Below, piece after piece: positions 6,562-6,610 of a stretch of 6,610 bases of DNA. This DNA is from Chitinophagales bacterium (GTDB taxonomy: Bacteria; Bacteroidota; Bacteroidia; Chitinophagales; Chitinophagaceae), in NCBI GenBank assembly GCA_025355935.1, contig JANXYS010000392.1, positions 1 through 6,610 on the forward strand, read 5' to 3'. Made by a program: the position numbers and the translations under genes. Positions within the stretch are counted from its first letter, which is position 1. Every line of letters begins with the position of its first letter. The notes beneath the pieces were generated by a model. The model ran no database searches. It had not been told where the DNA came from and worked only from the letters and a program-made list of their open reading frames with translations.

Positions 6562-6610
6562 TGTGTAAATATAAAAGGCATTTTTTAATTAATTACACCC
6601 TCCGGACTTG
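6562..6610 (-). promoter_or_regulatory. Upstream region of the minus-strand gene run, possible promoter
   Basis: Only 49 bases are visible before the acyltransferase start. They are AT-rich (AATTAATTAAAAAA on the minus strand). TATATTTA at 6566-6573 resembles the Bacteroidota -7 element TAnnTTTG with one mismatch, but it is so near the ATG that the message would be almost leaderless, and no -33 TTG stands out. The true promoter may lie beyond the window. Confidence 0.2.

Noticed and set aside
6566..6573. TATATTTA as a firm Bacteroidota -7 promoter element
   Set aside because: One mismatch, no matching -33 TTG, and too close to the ATG; kept only as a low-confidence note.

Overview
The window looks like a piece of a Bacteroidota chromosome, probably from the Sphingobacteriales/Chitinophagales side of the phylum (lineage is inference). 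The evidence is a large secreted repeat protein ending in a type IX secretion (T9SS) type A C-terminal sorting domain, moderate to low GC, mostly absent Shine-Dalgarno sequences, and tightly packed membrane-glycan genes. No RNA gene, insertion sequence, CRISPR array or integrase is visible.

Layout. Bases 1-2046 (+ strand) are the 3' part of a long gene, open at the left edge, encoding tandem 94-residue PKD/K319L-like beta-sandwich domains (six full copies and the tail of a seventh) followed by the sorting domain. Bases 6561 down to 2051 (- strand) hold five genes in one direction. In transcription order they are a membrane O-acyltransferase (acyltransferase-3 family), a class I SAM methyltransferase, a polytopic membrane protein resembling GT-C glycosyltransferases, a UbiA-superfamily decaprenyl-phosphate phosphoribosyltransferase (DPPR synthase) homologue, and a HAD-IB phosphatase. 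The last four genes are overlapping or nearly touching, apart from an 83-base gap after the acyltransferase gene. The two transcription units converge with only 4 bases between their stop codons.

How the genes may work together. The DPPR synthase homologue would move 5-phosphoribose from PRPP onto a polyprenyl phosphate. The HAD protein encoded next to it is well placed to remove the 5-phosphate. The GT-C-like protein could use the resulting lipid-linked pentose on the periplasmic side, and the methyltransferase and acyltransferase could decorate the glycan. This reads as a candidate polyprenyl-phosphate-pentose (ribose or arabinose) system. The epimerase pair DprE1/DprE2, which would make it an arabinose pathway, is not in the window. 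The adhesin-like PKD protein is probably a neighbour rather than part of this pathway.
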